From DATKMG01 sp035541995 (GTDB lineage: Bacteria > Acidobacteriota > Terriglobia > Versatilivoradales > Versatilivoraceae), in the NCBI GenBank assembly GCA_035541995.1, contig DATKMG010000088.1, positions 1 to 14,799 of the forward strand: 14,799 nucleotides of DNA, in the 5' to 3' direction. Under the pieces are notes generated by a model. It did not search any database. It was not told the DNA's origin and worked only from the letters and a program-made list of their open reading frames with translations. The stretch's first letter is position 1. The number at the start of each line of letters is the position of its first letter. Below are positions 13,159 through 14,799 of the stretch, piece by piece. Both the position numbers and the translations under genes were made by a program.

Positions 13159-14799
13159 CTAGAATGAAACCTTGAACCCGAACTGCAAAATCCTGGGGTC
13201 CCGGAAGGCTGTCGGGTAACCAAAGCCGGTGTTGGTCGCAGAGATCGGTCCGCCCTGGTTGTCCGAAGTGAAGCCCGTGTTGACGGTCCAGATTTGCGTG
13301 TGGTTAAACACATTGTACACCTCAAAACGAACATTCAGCTTCACCTGCTCATGGAGGGTGAAGAACTTGGAAATGTTCATATCCCAGTTGTTGGTACCGG
13401 GCAGCCGCAATGCATTGCGGTGCAGGCTGCCCCACTGGCCATCCTGAGGACGGCGGAAAGCTGCGGGGTCAAACCAGCGGCTGCTTGACTGTCCTGCCGT
13501 GGGATCACCTGCGAGGTCAGCTGAGTTGCCCCAAGCCCAACCAAGGTCAAGGCCATACAGGTTCCCGTTGGAGGTAATAGTTGTCGGCAGGCCGGTCTCG
13601 AAGCGGGTGATTCCTGCCAATTCCCAGCCGTTGAAGATCGCCCGGCCAATCATATTATCCAGGGGCCCTTTCACCTTGGGCAAGCGAACCACATAGTCTA
13701 CGGCCAAGACATGGGTCCGGTCGTATCCTGCGGGAGCCCAGTTCTGGCGCATGTCGAAAGGGTTGTTGAGGTATTCGGCGTCATAGTCGGTCAGATTGAA
13801 GGCTCGCGACCAGGTGTAATTGACATTAAACGAGAGGCCCTGTGCAAAGCGGCGGCTCAACCGGACCAGCATGCCGTTATACATCGAGTAGCCGGTGGTC
13901 TCCACATTGCTCAAGCTGCCGAAACCTCGATAAGGCCTCAAGGCATCCTGAAAGCCATTCACTGAAGCCAGCAGATCAGGGTCTTTCAAGAAGGTGCCGA
14001 TCGGTAGGCCGTTCGTGGAACGAACGATCATCAAGTGCGTGTCGCGATTCCCCACATAGGACAGATCCAGCACCCAGCCCGGGTGGAGCTCGCGCTGAAT
14101 ACCCAGGTTCCAGCTATAGATCGCCGGAATCAAGTTAGCTGGATCCCACGTTACGTAGGCGGGTGGGGCGACTGGCGGAGTTTCAAAGTTGGTGTCAATG
14201 TTGCCGGTATTTCCGTTATATACAGTGGCCGTGATGACGTTGGGGAAGTTCCCACCCGCACTGAAATTAAAAACATTCTGGCACAACCGCTCATAGTAGA
14301 CGCCGAATCCCCCCCGGAGGGAAGTCTTGCCGTCTCCCGTAACGTCATAGGCAAATCCGAGCCTGGGGGCAAACCGGTTGACGGTGGGGGAGAATCCCCG
14401 GGGGACACCTGGCGAGGGGTCCTTGATCAAGCCGTTGTTCAAGAGCACCATCGGGTCTCCAACGATCCATCCAGTGCTCAGGTCAATCTGCGGTGCCCGC
14501 GATGCACTATACTTGCCTAGGTCCACACTGAGAGTCGGGAAGGTCCCTTCGCCGCCCTCGGTCCCGCCGCGCGTATACGTGTAGGTGGGGGTGGATCTCT
14601 GGAAGCGCAAGCCGAACTCCAGGGTCAACTTCCGATTGATCTTCCAGCTATCCTGGGCAAACCATTCCCAGGACTGAAACCGGAAGTAAGGATAGACGTG
14701 CTGGCTGATTTGATTGTAGTTGTTGAAATTCCCCAGCATCAAATTGGCAACTGGCGTGCCGGTGTCGTTGGGCATCGAAGGAACGGAATCAAAGTACAT
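13159..14799 (-). CDS. TonB-dependent receptor, Oar type (C-terminal part; runs off the window)
   Basis: Outer-membrane beta-barrel transporter that takes up large substrates using TonB energy. The visible 546 residues are the C-terminal half of a protein usually 1000 to 1200 residues long; the plug, the N-terminal carboxypeptidase-like domain and the true start lie beyond 14799. The ATG at the window edge is an internal Met. Barrel stretches typical of the acidobacterial Oar-like group include WFAQDSWKINRKLTLEFGLR, APRLGFAYDVTGDGKTSLRG, NLGIQRELHPGWVLDLSYVG, VNYTWSRAFN, AGYDRTHVLAVDY, WELAGITRFETGLP, WDMNISKFF, and FEVYNVFNHTQ. The chain ends in FGFKVSF, whose terminal Phe is the signal recognised by the BAM machinery. 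Substrate is unknown; many relatives handle polysaccharides or siderophores. The regulator remnant and the kinase lie downstream on the same strand. Confidence 0.93.
   Translation of the reverse strand: MYFDSVPSMPNDTGTPVANLMLGNFNNYNQISQHVYPYFRFQSWEWFAQDSWKINRKLTLEFGLRFQRSTPTYTYTRGGTEGGEGTFPTLSVDLGKYSASRAPQIDLSTGWIVGDPMVLLNNGLIKDPSPGVPRGFSPTVNRFAPRLGFAYDVTGDGKTSLRGGFGVYYERLCQNVFNFSAGGNFPNVITATVYNGNTGNIDTNFETPPVAPPAYVTWDPANLIPAIYSWNLGIQRELHPGWVLDLSYVGNRDTHLMIVRSTNGLPIGTFLKDPDLLASVNGFQDALRPYRGFGSLSNVETTGYSMYNGMLVRLSRRFAQGLSFNVNYTWSRAFNLTDYDAEYLNNPFDMRQNWAPAGYDRTHVLAVDYVVRLPKVKGPLDNMIGRAIFNGWELAGITRFETGLPTTITSNGNLYGLDLGWAWGNSADLAGDPTAGQSSSRWFDPAAFRRPQDGQWGSLHRNALRLPGTNNWDMNISKFFTLHEQVKLNVRFEVYNVFNHTQIWTVNTGFTSDNQGGPISATNTGFGYPTAFRDPRILQFGFKVSF

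Noticed and set aside
1..14799. CRISPR array, insertion sequence, phage or rRNA genes
   Set aside because: No regularly spaced direct repeats, no transposase, integrase or phage protein, and no rRNA-like sequence were seen.

Overview
This window looks like chromosomal DNA from a member of the Acidobacteriota or a close relative. That is an inference from three things. The first is a large Oar-type TonB-dependent receptor. The second is a membrane-anchored Ser/Thr kinase fused to FGE-sulfatase-like and alpha/beta-hydrolase domains. The third is a remnant with the RFGVF start typical of the winged-helix regulators abundant in this phylum. No rRNA, complete tRNA, CRISPR array or insertion sequence was found.

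Left part (1-4861). After about 520 bases without a convincing gene comes a leftward pair: a MacA/HlyD-type periplasmic adaptor followed by a MacB/LolD-type ABC ATPase. The pair ends at a good intrinsic terminator and has no permease gene beside it. Upstream, also leftward, are an EVE (PUA-like) domain protein and a ClpS-like N-degron adaptor. A divergent intergenic region separates ClpS from a rightward bacilliredoxin (BrxA/BrxB type, CGC motif, TTG start). The bacilliredoxin converges on a leftward P-II protein with an altered T-loop, and a hairpin at the junction holds the P-II stop codon in its loop.

Middle part (4862-9588). Rightward genes are a lipoprotein glutaminyl-peptide cyclotransferase, a full-length Ada (phosphotriester domain, AraC helix-turn-helix and O6-methylguanine methyltransferase) and a small one-helix membrane protein ending in a terminator-like hairpin. 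A leftward SurA/PrsA-type parvulin lipoprotein converges on them. An AT-richer spacer follows, holding a short stretch that resembles the 3' end of a tRNA with CCA. After it come a small leftward hypothetical gene and a second spacer with a heptamer tandem repeat.

Right part (9589-14799). All genes point left. The 3' part of a TonB-dependent receptor gene runs off the window edge. Next comes what looks like a broken 5' end of a winged-helix regulator gene, then a 131-bp nested-palindrome element resembling an inverted REP doublet (BIME). Immediately downstream is a 1060-residue protein with a cytoplasmic kinase, one membrane helix, and a predicted periplasmic part made of a PEGA-like segment, an FGE-like fold and a hydrolase with a visible Ser/Asp/His triad. 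The kinase fusion and the palindromic element in front of it are the most interesting parts of the window. Most other genes are single housekeeping or stress functions (protein turnover, thiol redox, nitrogen signalling, alkylation repair, envelope protein folding) and do not form one pathway.
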